Assembly: GCA_001953115.1 (NCBI GenBank)
Contig: LSSL01004478.1
Span: 1-29,770, forward strand
From: Smittium mucronatum
Taxonomy: Eukaryota > Kickxellomycota > Harpellomycetes > Harpellales > Legeriomycetaceae
Length of the DNA: 29,770 nt
Reading direction: 5' to 3'
Part shown: piece after piece, positions 1 to 7,220 of the stretch
Position numbering within the stretch: the stretch's first letter is position 1
How the letters are laid out: each line of letters starts with the position of its first letter
Notes under the pieces: generated by a model
The model's database searches: none
Told to the model about the DNA's origin: nothing
Seen by the model: only the letters and a program-made list of their open reading frames with translations
Made by a program: the position numbers and the translations under genes

Positions 1-156
1 TACTAATACTAATACTAATACTAATACTAATACTAATACTAATACTAATACTAATACTAATACTAATACTAATACTAATACTAATACTAATACTAATACT
101 AATACTAATACTAATACTAATACTAATACTAATACTAATACTAATACTAATACTAA
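1..156. repeat. Telomere-like array, 26 perfect TACTAA repeats
   Basis: Twenty-six uninterrupted copies of TACTAA start at the first base and stop abruptly at 156. The complementary strand reads TTAGTA toward the window edge. That is the orientation of a left chromosome end, where the inward strand normally carries the C-rich repeat (CCCTAA for TTAGGG telomeres); the unit here differs from CCCTAA at its first two bases. Seen: perfect homogeneity and terminal position. Inferred: a variant, G-poor telomere. The alternative is an ordinary hexanucleotide microsatellite at which the assembly broke; no longer array elsewhere in the window helps to decide. Confidence 0.95.
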
Positions 157-364
157 AGTTGGGAAGAAAGAAATAATCAAGTGAGTTGCTTTTTTATAGT
201 AGGGAAACAAGATTTTTTTAAGTAATTAATCTTATGGGCTGACCAAAAGGTTAGTACTAGTTGTTTTGGTGCATAGTGCTAAATTATAAGGCAGATTCAA
301 TATTTGATCATATTGATTTTTCAAGGATTTTTATTGTAATTTCTCATTGTTTGAAATAATAAGC
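157..364. other. G+C-richer telomere-junction segment, no convincing gene
   Basis: Directly after the array, composition rises to about 28-35% G+C through about 300, well above the bulk of the window. Several frames are open for 15-20 codons on both strands and none stands out. It could be degenerate subtelomeric repeat, promoter or upstream exon for the candidate at 365, or decayed coding DNA. No repeat unit is visible within it. Confidence 0.5.
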
Positions 365-558
365 ATGTGTCAAGAATGTAGTTATCACAGTATTAAGTCT
401 GATGATGTAAAATTAATGGATTTTTACTTTGAAAAAATTTCCGGTGAATACATAGCGGCTAGGGAGATATATGTAAGTGGGGTGGAATTTATTGTTTATT
501 CATTCATTTTATTGAATTTTATTAATAGCTTTATAAAGAATTGATATGTTTTAAATAA
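365..558 (+). CDS. Hypothetical mini-gene with a possible 56-nt intron
   Basis: No family recognised. An ATG at 365 opens a 36-codon stretch of balanced composition (MCQECSYHS at the start, ISGEYIAAREIY at the end) containing two cysteines spaced CxxC. Codon 36 is followed at once by GTAAGT (473-478), the eukaryotic consensus 5' splice site. A T-rich run then ends in AATAG at 528. Removing 473-528 keeps the frame and gives a nine-codon second exon ending in TAA at 556-558 (45 aa in all). Unspliced, the frame runs to TGA at 544, and its last 20 residues become F/I/L-rich like translated intergenic DNA. The G+C drop after the donor supports the spliced reading. The frame is short enough to arise by chance. 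It is the gene-like segment nearest the putative chromosome end. Confidence 0.2.
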
Positions 559-3420
559 ATTTCCATCGTTTTTTTTTTTTTTGCAAAATTGATGTTGTTT
601 ACAATAAATCATTGCTATAATCTTCATATTTTCTCAAAAGAAAATCAATTTATAAACCGATAGAAAATTCAAACATAGATTTCTAAACTCAATTTCATTT
701 TTTGACCTAATAGAATCATTTCGAAATCAAATTCAAAATAAGTAAACATGGTTGCAAAAAAAAAAACGAAAAAAAATTTAATAAAAAGTATGACCAATTG
801 TAAAAAAAGTAAAAGATATTCGATAAAAAGTTTTAATTTTTTTTAGAAAAGTAAATTTTATCAAATATAGTTTGTTATAATCATCACCCCCATCGGAAAT
901 TTAGCTTTAAAAAATTGTTTTTCAATAAAAACTACTGTACTAAAACATATTTTAGGCACAATGATTACCTTTCTATAATGGGCTTTTAATATTTATTTAT
1001 TAACTAATAAATCACTCAAAGAATTTTTTATTTCTGAATTATCTGAAATGCATTATTGTGGGCTATTTTTGATTTATATAACCAATAAATAATATTTATC
1101 ATATAATAATCTAAGATGAGGGCAGTTATATTAGTATTAAAATAGATAGTTCAACAGGAGAAAAGTCTACTTTAAGAATAGTGTGAAGGTTACACAATAA
1201 TCATCATTATAAGAGCAAAGATCATTAATTATAATACAAATAAACAGTATGGGGGTCATTTTTATAAAATATAATACAAAAAAAAATTCAATGAATTTTT
1301 AACACTAGTTTTCTGACAGAATAAAATAGCCTATATTAGTTTTGATTCCATTTTTGATCGTTTTTATTATATAATAAATAGATTAATCGTATTAAATTAA
1401 AATATCAACCCAATTTTTTTAAATAACAATTTAAATATCATCAAAAAGTTTCCAAAATTGTGTCTATTACCACACTATTTTCTTTAAATTAAATATTTTT
1501 ATCATTTTTTAGTTTTTGAGAAGCCATGAGTCTAAATAATATTACCATAAACCGATTTTAAAAGAATCATTCTAGATTTTATAAGATATATCAAACTTAG
1601 TAATATTTAAAAAATATACACATATTTAGGTAAGCTTTGGGATAAATGGAATACCAAATTTTTTTTCAAAGTATTTAAAATTATGTTGAAACATAATTTG
1701 AGGATATCAATATTTATTGCCAATTTAAAAAAATGGTTTTAAACTTTCGAAGTAAGATATACTTTTTTAGATTCAAATATATATTTTTAAAAATATTATG
1801 ACTTTTTATCGAATGTTTTTCGCTTTTTTTATAATTGGTCCTGTTTTTTTCCAATGAGTTTCTTTCTTATTGTAATCTTATGTACTTTTTTTTGAATTTG
1901 AGTTCGAAATTTTGTACATTCAAATAAATTTTTGTGTTGGATTTTATTCAGGTTTTTTTCTTTTATGGATTGCTAGATATATATTTACCATACATTATTC
2001 CAAAAAATACATTTTAGTTTTTTAGTTTTTAAATTTTCATAATTGAAAAAATACACGTTTTGTATAAACATCTACTGAGAGGTGATTTTTCGGAATATTA
2101 TCAGCTTCTTTATTATTTTTCTAATCAGGATAAACTTAACACTCAATTTATGAGAATTTCGATGTTTCACAAAAAATGAAAAAAAAATTCCACCTTTTTA
2201 TGCCAATTATTATTTTTTGCGGATTGAAATTAACGTATATAATTTCATATAAATAATAACCTAGTTTAATTTATTCAATTGTCATATGGGCATCTTAACC
2301 GATTTAAATGAGTTTTAAGGGATAATTATTCTAAGCTGAATGGTTTTTACGGGAAAAATTTAGAATATAAAATTTGAAAAAACATTTCTTATGAATATTC
2401 TATAAAAATAGCATTTGCTATATATTACTTGAACCCAAAAAATAGAGAATGAAATGGCTTTTTTAATTTAAAAAACATTTAGATAATAGGTTTTAGATTA
2501 TTGAATTGCGAAATCGCACAAAAAATATTTTTTTAAATCGCAAATCACATTAGCTAAGATGAAAAAGTAGGGGAAAAAAATGATTATTTAAAAATTGTCC
2601 TTTTATTAATAAATAAAATATTTTAATAATTCTGATTAAAATATTGAAAATTTAATGGAGTTTATATTGAAGATTATTATAAGTCAGTTCTTTGAGTTTG
2701 GATTTATTCAGGCTTTTGTTATCTTTAAATAAGCCTATTAAACCTTATTTGAAAAAAAATATCTTAAATAATTGAATAACTTAACTATTGAAAGTTTTAT
2801 TATATATTTATTATTTTACGATATAAAAATCGATTGTAAACAATTCTTGTAAAAAAGGAAGTGTAAATAGGATTATTTTTAAAAAATTGAGTGTAATATC
2901 TGCCAAAAAAGATTTTATGTTTCGAGAATAATTTCGATATATGAGATTTTTTTGGTGCTTTTTTTATAAAATACTAAAAAAATTATTAAAAAATAGTTTG
3001 CTATTCACGAATTTAGTCTTCCCAAAAAAAATTTTGAACAATTTTGGATAAATTTATGCGATTTTTACAAAATTTGATTTTTTTTAGGAAAAACAGTTGG
3101 CGTAAATCTAGGGTTTTCTGTAATAGCTTTGAAATCACGATAAATCCAATATTGACCTATTTAAATTCTAGGACGCTAATTTTCTTTCTAAATGGAGCTA
3201 ATTCTTTTTTTTATTTTAGCCTTAGAGCTCTTGTAGACATCTTTTTGCACTCCAAAGTTAGCTAGATTTTCTTAAAAGTTTTGGTAAAATCATTTTGGAA
3301 TTTTTGAATTATGTCTATTAAATCCTGATCATTTTATATTTAAAATTCATAAGACATATTATAATTCTTGGTCGGATGTAATCGTTAACTGATATTCTAA
3401 AAATATTAGATTAATAAATC
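559..3420. other. A+T-rich stretch without a convincing gene
   Basis: Nearly all of this is A/T runs with stops in every frame. It contains the inverted-repeat structure at 716-1912, listed separately. A 25-codon ATG frame at 2655-2732 and a 73-codon TTG-first frame at 3044-3265 are within chance expectation. G+C begins to rise from about 3060, leading into the island at 3421. No RNA gene or promoter is recognisable. Confidence 0.6.
716..1912. repeat. Diverged inverted-repeat structure, about 1.2 kb
   Basis: The segment near 716-831 is the imperfect reverse complement of 1801-1912, weakly extended inward to about 865 and 1750. The clearest blocks are a 14-base identity (818-831 with 1801-1814), a 17 of 18 match around the shared AATTGGTC/GACCAATT, and a match around TTCGAAATC (719) and GAGTTCGAAAT (1900). 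Overall identity is roughly 70-75% by eye. About 0.9 kb lies between the core arms and contains no reading frame of note. The architecture parallels the better preserved element at 4135-5512, but the arm sequences are unrelated. Likely an old inverted-repeat transposon or foldback remnant; A+T-rich low complexity inflates apparent similarity. Confidence 0.5.
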
Positions 3421-3660
3421 TTTCTTTAGTTCTGTAAAGACTCATATGGTTCTATGGGAATGGTTACCCGTGAGCACAAGTCAGTAGATTCCGTTACTCA
3501 TTCTTATGCTTTTTTTATGGAAATTTTTTTATTTTTCTAGAGTCAGATAAAGATAGGAATATTGATATTTTGGTGTCGGTTTCTACTAAAGCCCCTGAGC
3601 TAGGTAGTTAATTTGACCCACAGTTAGACTTGGTGGAAGAAAAAGTTATATAGGACCTTT
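3421..3660 (+). pseudogene. G+C island with broken plus-strand reading frames
   Basis: Lines here reach 35-40% G+C against 8-15% in typical stretches, the strongest compositional island of the window together with its continuation to 3960. One plus frame runs 45 codons from 3474 to TAA 3609, including ESDKDRNIDILVSVS and KAPELGS. The same frame continues after the stop with FDPQLDLVEEKVI (3612-3650, then TAG) and further coding-like residues with stops about every 10-15 codons. An overlapping frame upstream (about 3429-3530) carries MGMVTREHKSVDSVTHSY. This pattern fits a decayed gene. The NIDILV stretch faintly recalls the metal-binding strand of minimal nucleotidyltransferases, but the glycine-serine motif that should precede it is not convincing, so I assign no family. 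The minus strand is a competing reading. Confidence 0.2.
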
Positions 3661-3680
3661 TATCTTTTCTGTTACTTTTT

Positions 3681-3959
3681 TTAAACTCCATAACCTCTCC
3701 AATTAAGGTTTTTATCTGGCAGTATTACTGTGTTTGTTTTCGTGTATAGCGTTTTAATTATAGGAAGCAATAGGAAAATCATGGCTAGGAGGATGTAGGA
3801 AAAAAAACATGCTCTCAAGTCTCTATTAAATGTGAGAGTCGTGAGATTCAGTATTGATTTGTTGAGAGCAGCAAGACCTTTAGCTGTGAAATTAAAGTTT
3901 AGAAGCGAAAATTCATTCCAGTAAAACTGATGTAAGAAATCTGATTCTAAAAAATTCAT
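3681..3959 (-). CDS. Hypothetical protein, possible single-pass membrane protein
   Basis: No family recognised. This frame has 92 codons from an ATG at 3959 and is open stop-to-stop for about 122 codons (to 4049), longer than expected by chance at this composition. It lies in the 30-38% G+C island, which lowers the expected stop density and so the significance. The protein has an ordinary mix of polar residues in its N-terminal half and a hydrophobic stretch of about 18 residues (ACFFSYILLAMIFLLLPI, about residues 50-67) suited to one transmembrane segment. A short tail ending NLNWRGYGV follows. Codons upstream of the ATG are also sense, so the start is uncertain and an upstream exon is possible. 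No poly(A) or splice signal stands out. It competes with the plus-strand pseudogene reading of the same island. Confidence 0.28.
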   Translation of the reverse strand: MNFLESDFLHQFYWNEFSLLNFNFTAKGLAALNKSILNLTTLTFNRDLRACFFSYILLAMIFLLLPIIKTLYTKTNTVILPDKNLNWRGYGV

Positions 3960-4134
3960 GTGGAATCTAAAATAAAAGTTTCTCGGATTTTTATTTTCAT
4001 TTTTTACAGAAAATTTAACGCTTAATATTATTTTATTAGCTGGCGTGTTTTAAAAAACATTGAAAGCTTGTAATTCAAAAATTTCATAGAAATATTTCGT
4101 TGCGTTTTTAGGCTATTTTTTTAAGGTAAAAATA

Positions 4135-4351
4135 TTATAATCACTAAAATCTTGCATATCCAACCCGAAATCTGACATCTATCCTAAAACCAAACACTTA
4201 TCACTAAAAACTGTCACTCATTGCATTTTTTACCACTAAAATTTGAGCTTCATCACTAGATTTTTTTTGATTTATTTATTGGCCAAAATTTCAAAAGTTG
4301 ATGCAAATTTTTCCTTTTTAGTAAATTTGATGAATTGTCCCTTATTGTGCG
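4135..4351 (+). repeat. Left inverted-repeat arm with iterated CACTAAAA motif
   Basis: Left arm of the 4135-5512 element. Within it the short motif (T/C)CACTAAAA recurs at 4141, 4201 and about 4233, with CACTAGA near 4253, so the arm itself has internal repetition. Such subterminal repeats are common binding sites for transposases in plant and animal DNA transposons; that role is inference here. Confidence 0.75.
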
Positions 4352-4424
4352 AAATTTATTTGATCATGATTTTTATCGGTGATAGAAGAAAAAAAGATTC
4401 AATATCATTACAGTTTGAATTTAT

Positions 4425-4748
4425 CTACAAGAATTCAAAATAATAATAATGAAATAAAAATATATAGAGGAAAATTTTCAAATACCCTTTCCTATTGCGA
4501 AAAACATTGATACTAATAGCTTTAGTGCGTACTTGGGAGAATGAGATATCCATTAATATAGCAAAAAAGATAAATGGATTAAGATTATTGTACTTATCGG
4601 TATTATCGAAAGCTCTAAAATGTGTATTTAATAAAAAAATGGAAACACTTATCAAATTTTGTTTTAATAATAATTGAGTTAACTTTCTAAAAGACATTCG
4701 ACTATTTTTCGAGTATTTTATATCTCGTTTTTTATATCTCAAAACCAT
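4425..4748 (-). CDS. Hypothetical protein inside the inverted-repeat element
   Basis: No family recognised. With 107 codons from ATG 4748 to a stop at 4425 this is the longest start-to-stop frame of the window, slightly longer than chance predicts. The N-terminal third is basic (MVLRYKKRDIKYSKNSRM), the middle is mixed (NTHFRAFDNTDKYNNLNPF), and the end is a hydrophobic run rich in F, Y and I. The gene would sit wholly between the arms, as an element-encoded protein should, but it is far too short for a transposase and shows no acidic catalytic triad I can place. The plus strand over 4468-4677 is also open, with a plausible composition (RTWENEISINIAKK), so strand assignment is uncertain. Both may be fragments of a decayed gene. 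Confidence 0.22.
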   Translation of the reverse strand: MVLRYKKRDIKYSKNSRMSFRKLTQLLLKQNLISVSIFLLNTHFRAFDNTDKYNNLNPFIFFAILMDISFSQVRTKAISINVFRNRKGYLKIFLYIFLFHYYYFEFL

Positions 4749-4829
4749 ATCACCACTTTTCTATATGTTGCGAATTATTATAATAAGCTAGACATTAGTT
4801 CAGTTTATCAGCATCAATAGTAAAAATAC

Positions 4830-4949
4830 CTAATTAATCAACAAAAAACTGGAGTAACTATTTAAATATTCTCTAAAAGCTTGAAATGAATGCCAAGAGC
4901 TATCAAAATATCCATTTTGTAAATTCTTGGCGAGTTTAAATTGCGCCAT
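4830..4949 (-). CDS. Short hypothetical frame, possible first exon
   Basis: No family recognised. An ATG at 4949 in a fair initiation context (ATCATGG) begins 39 codons of well-mixed composition (MAQFKLAKNLQNGYFDSSWH, then SFQAFREYLNSYSS) ending in TAG at 4830. The stop lies in the string AATTAG|GTATTT, so a 5' splice site could remove it, and the 107-codon frame on the same strand begins 80 bases downstream. A two-exon minus-strand gene filling the element is therefore conceivable, but I cannot find an acceptor that joins the frames cleanly. The length is within chance; the amino-acid mix and G+C are what make it stand out. Confidence 0.2.
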   Translation of the reverse strand: MAQFKLAKNLQNGYFDSSWHSFQAFREYLNSYSSFLLIN

Positions 4950-5010
4950 GATCTTTAATAAAAATAAATAATATATTATTCTTTACTTATTAAACATGAA
5001 GCGATTATAA

Positions 5011-5233
5011 GAGTGTCACAAAAGATTATATATTGTTGATAGTGGGTCTGTTATGACATTTATTATACCATTTGGCACATACATTATTCGATTTTATTAG
5101 ATGTTTAGGATCAGATAATATGAGCCTAATTTCTCCTTTTTTATATCGCTGGGAACTGTTGATTTTTATGAATATAGGATTTATAGTTTTATTTCGAGTT
5201 TGTTTATGTTGTAATTATTATTTTCCTATATAA
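5011..5233 (+). pseudogene. Aspartic-protease-like scrap in overlapping frames
   Basis: Two overlapping plus frames cover this stretch. The first (5011-5100, 29 codons to TAG) reads YIVDSGSVMTFIIPFGTYI. The D-S-G-S core with flanking hydrophobic residues and a following proline resembles the active-site loop of retropepsin-type proteases of LTR retrotransposons (consensus hydrophobic-D-T/S-G-A/S). The second (5057-5233, 58 codons) reads on through SDNMSLISPFLYRWELLIF and a hydrophobic segment, with an ATG at 5120. If they belong together a frameshift near 5057-5100 separates them. A motif of this size can arise by chance, and no reverse transcriptase or integrase neighbour is visible. It lies inside the inverted-repeat element, just before the right arm. 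Confidence 0.15.
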
Positions 5234-5293
5234 AAACTTGCGGTGGGATTGATAGTCTATATTACTATCAAAAATTATGACCATCTTATATAT

Positions 5294-5512
5294 CACACAA
5301 TAAGGGACAATTCATCGAATTTCCTAAAAAGGAAAAATTTGCATCAACTTTTGAAATTTTGGACAATAAATTAATCAAAAAAAAATCTAGTGATGAAGCT
5401 CAAATTTTAGTGGTAAAAAATGCAATGAATGACAGTTTTTAGTGATAAGTGTTTTATTTTAGTGATAGATGTCAGATTTCGGTTTGGCTATGCAAGATTT
5501 TAGTATTTATAA
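5294..5512 (-). repeat. Right inverted-repeat arm
   Basis: Right arm of the 4135-5512 element, matching 4351-4135 in reverse complement. It differs from the left arm by scattered substitutions and a small indel near 5455, where it carries one more TTTTAGTGATA-type motif than the left copy. The differences show the two arms have diverged since insertion. Confidence 0.75.
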
Positions 5513-5867
5513 AATGCTGACCATTTTTTTAATAACCTAAGCAATTTTTAAGATTTTTATTTTATTTTATTTTATGGTTTTTTTATAAAGTTTTTCATTG
5601 ATTCTCAAACATAATAAAACAGTTCATTTTATCTTTTTACACTGCTTATCTTATATAAATTCAGATATATTTCTTTGTTAAAATAACCTATGTTATTTTT
5701 ATTGATTTATTATTAATAATTTTTTTTTAATATATTGTTTTTTTCAGAACAGCGATTTTAAAGCTTCTCCTCACCGATATTATTGAATTATGAATATAGG
5801 GAGTTTATTAATTTAATTTTCAATAGATAAAACAATTTAAAACAATTTAAAAAATGTTAAACAATGA
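5513..5867. other. No gene seen
   Basis: A+T-rich with stops in all frames. A direct repeat of AAAACAATTT occurs near 5829 and 5839. Nothing else is recognisable. Confidence 0.6.

Positions 5868-5897
<30 letters not shown>
5868..5897 (+). repeat. (AAT)10 trinucleotide repeat
   Basis: Ten perfect AAT units. The reading frame that runs out of the repeat into 5898 reads AAT as asparagine and stays open to 5978. A poly-Asn stretch followed by ordinary residues is common in proteins of A+T-rich protists, but a TGA precedes the repeat directly in that frame. Confidence 0.9.
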
Positions 5898-5898
<1 letters not shown>

Positions 5899-5978
5899 GT
5901 TTCATTTCACTTCACTTACATCTGCTGTTTTTGTGGCTCTGTACCCAGTTGAAATTTTTCCAGTTAAATTTTATGTAA
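5898..5978 (+). other. Small G+C island, exon-like
   Basis: 5898-5965 is markedly richer in G+C than its surroundings. The frame continuing from the AAT tract reads SFISLHLHLLFLWLCTQLKF and stops at 5976-5978; a second frame (VSFHFTYICCFCGSVPS) is open over the same bases. The hydrophobic leucine-rich stretch could be a signal or membrane segment. Possible 3' splice sites (ACCCAG, TTCCAG) occur at 5947 and 5962. Nothing identifies a family. Confidence 0.2.
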
Positions 5979-6477
5979 ATATAAAGAAAAACTCTTAATT
6001 TGTAATTTTTTTATAATTTCATTAAGTTTTTTATTATCAATTTTTTTTTTATAATGTTAATTGATATGAATTTCAATCTTTTATTCCTGATTGAATTTAC
6101 ATTTTTTACTATTTAAAACACATATTAACTTTTTAGAGTTGAAAGTTATTCTTTTAAAAAAATTATAAAAACTTGTATTTTATTATTAGATTTAGTAATA
6201 TTTTTTTATTTAGCAAAATAGAATATCCAACAATTATGCTTACCTATTAGAGTTTATTTTTAAAAAAATCTGTAATTCGATAATTTTAAATTCATCGAAT
6301 AGATTTTTTTCAGTCATATTTAAATCATATGTAGAAGTTAGGATCGTCATATATGCATTTATGATTACCCTTTGAATAACTTTCAAATTATGATTTAGTA
6401 CAAGAGTAGTACTTTGTAAAAATTATAAAGCGGTAAAAAGATTGGAAAATAAAGAAAAAACAACTCAACACTTGTAG

Positions 6478-6539
6478 ATAAGTGATGACAAAGAAGGAGA
6501 GGGATTAGCTAATCAAGGATCATGTTTACAACGCTTCAG
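6478..6539 (+). other. Exon-like segment of module A
   Basis: These 62 bases reach about 42% G+C, bounded on the left by CTTGTAG (acceptor-like) and on the right by CAG|GTATAA (donor-like). The single open frame reads ISDDKEGEGLANQGSCLQRF, and stops occur in that frame on both sides just beyond the splice-like borders. This is the cleanest exon signature in the window: composition, frame and both boundaries agree. The reverse strand is also open (6526-6708, minus) but its G+C-poor, F/S-rich part lies outside the island. No family recognised. Confidence 0.3.
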
Positions 6540-6641
6540 GTATAACCAATGACATGAAATATGAATGGTAGAGATTATTAATATGATATTTTGCTTGCGT
6601 AAAAGATGTATTAGAAGAAATCAATAAAAAGAAATAAAAAG

Positions 6642-6725
6642 ATGATGGTTTTTTTTCGGAAAAAGAGAAATAAGAAAAAATATGATCCTGGAAGATCTTT
6701 GAAGACATATATTTATTATAGATAG
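6642..6725 (+). CDS. Basic micro-frame of module A
   Basis: A double ATG (6642 and 6645) opens 27 codons, MMVFFRKKRNKKKYDPGRSL then KTYIYYR and TAG. Nine sense codons precede the ATG pair back to an ATTAG at 6610-6614, which could be a 3' splice site. Exactly the same spacing (ATTAG, 27 bases, ATGATG) occurs at 17994-18031 in module B, followed in both places by AATAAGAAAAAA and ATCCTG. The pair is therefore probably homologous and not random. Function unknown; the segment is strongly basic. It could be an internal exon, with the ATG merely internal methionines. Confidence 0.2.
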   Translation: MMVFFRKKRNKKKYDPGRSLKTYIYYR

Positions 6726-6864
6726 TAATTCGGAATAATCATAAAGTAAAATTTTCAGCTTATAAAGAATATACTAATATTTTTGATTCTAAACTAAAAT
6801 TCAGCCGTACTATAAAAGTTTTGCCTTAGTTTTTTAAATGCTATTTTTTTATCTTAAAAATATT

Positions 6865-6946
6865 CAAAAAATAAACTAAAAAATAAGATAAAATTCAAAA
6901 AATAAGATAAAAACGAGACAAAAATAAAATAAATAAATAAATAAAA
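6865..6946 (+). repeat. A-rich tandem tract of module A
   Basis: Irregular repetition of AAAATAAGATAAAA and ATTCAAAAAATAA passes into about five AAAT/TAAA units at 6925-6946. A comparable A-rich tract (ATAAACGTAAAA units) occupies 18437-18503 in module B at the same distance (about 160 bases) from the shared ACATNTANTTATTATAG motif. Confidence 0.6.
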
Positions 6947-6947
6947 T

Positions 6948-7220
6948 ATGTTATTACTAATTTTAAAACTAACTATAACAAAAAAGGAAAACATTGTAGA
7001 GACAAAAGAAAATGAGTACCAAGAACCAGGCCAAGTTGAACAGATTTATTCCCAAATCTACAATAGATTCAGTGGAAATTGGAACCCCGACAAAGAAATC
7101 GAAAAAGGTAGTAAAATTTTTTTAAGAATAAAGAAAACTCAATACAAACAGGATATATTCTTATTTACTTATAATAGAAACCTCACCGATTTAATATTTA
7201 TTAAGGTATATTTAGATTGA
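6948..7220 (+). CDS. Hypothetical protein, exon-like core at 7000-7107
   Basis: No family recognised. The frame has 90 codons from ATG 6948, but the gene-like part is narrower. From about 7000 to 7107 the G+C is about 37% and the translation is polar and well mixed (ETKENEYQEPGQVEQIYSQI then YNRFSGNWNPDKEIEK), unlike the rest. This core follows an ACTAAC branch-like motif (6970) and ATTGTAG (6999), and ends at AAAAAG|GTAGTA (7108) or, less sharply, ATTAAG|GTATAT (7206). An exon of 108 or 206 bases fits better than a free-standing gene starting at 6948, whose first 17 codons are intergenic-like. It lies downstream of the two other exon-like pieces of module A on the same strand. Their phases do not join directly, so exons are missing or the gene is decayed. 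Confidence 0.3.
   Translation: MLLLILKLTITKKENIVETKENEYQEPGQVEQIYSQIYNRFSGNWNPDKEIEKGSKIFLRIKKTQYKQDIFLFTYNRNLTDLIFIKVYLD

Larger units (their letters stand above)
4135..5512. mobile_element. Transposon-like element with about 215-bp terminal inverted repeats
   Basis: 4135-4351 is the reverse complement of 5294-5512 at roughly 90% identity with very few indels, a firm observation. The arms share landmarks such as ATCTGACATCTATC, ATTTGAGCTTCATCACTAGA, AGTTGATGCAAATTTTTCC and GATGAATTGTCCCTTATTG. About 940 bp lies between them and is richer in G+C than its flanks, with gene-like scraps on both strands. Long inverted repeats around about 1 kb suggest a non-autonomous or decayed DNA transposon or foldback element. 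I see no clean target-site duplication: flanks read AAATATTATAA on the left and ATTTATAAAATG on the right. No transposase motif is visible. The arms are far better conserved than those of the 716-1912 structure, so this element is younger or under gene conversion. Confidence 0.6.

Noticed and set aside
1..156. TACTAA array read as tandem intron branch-point signals (yeast TACTAAC)
   Set aside because: The unit is never followed by C and the array is a pure hexamer repeat at the window edge; a telomere-like or microsatellite origin is simpler.
3044..3265. 73-codon plus-strand frame
   Set aside because: It starts with TTG (the first ATG is at 3056), residues are dominated by F, L, I and N, the minus strand is about equally open in pieces, and the length is within chance.
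3540..3580. ESDKDRNIDILV read as a minimal nucleotidyltransferase active site
   Set aside because: The required glycine-serine motif and first acidic residue at the right spacing are not convincing; left unnamed in the feature list.
4243..4443. 66-codon plus-strand frame
   Set aside because: It begins inside the inverted-repeat arm and runs across its inner border, so it is not an independent gene.
6526..6708. 60-codon minus-strand frame over module A
   Set aside because: The plus strand has splice-like borders and a better residue mix at the G+C peak; the minus frame is serine/phenylalanine-rich filler elsewhere.
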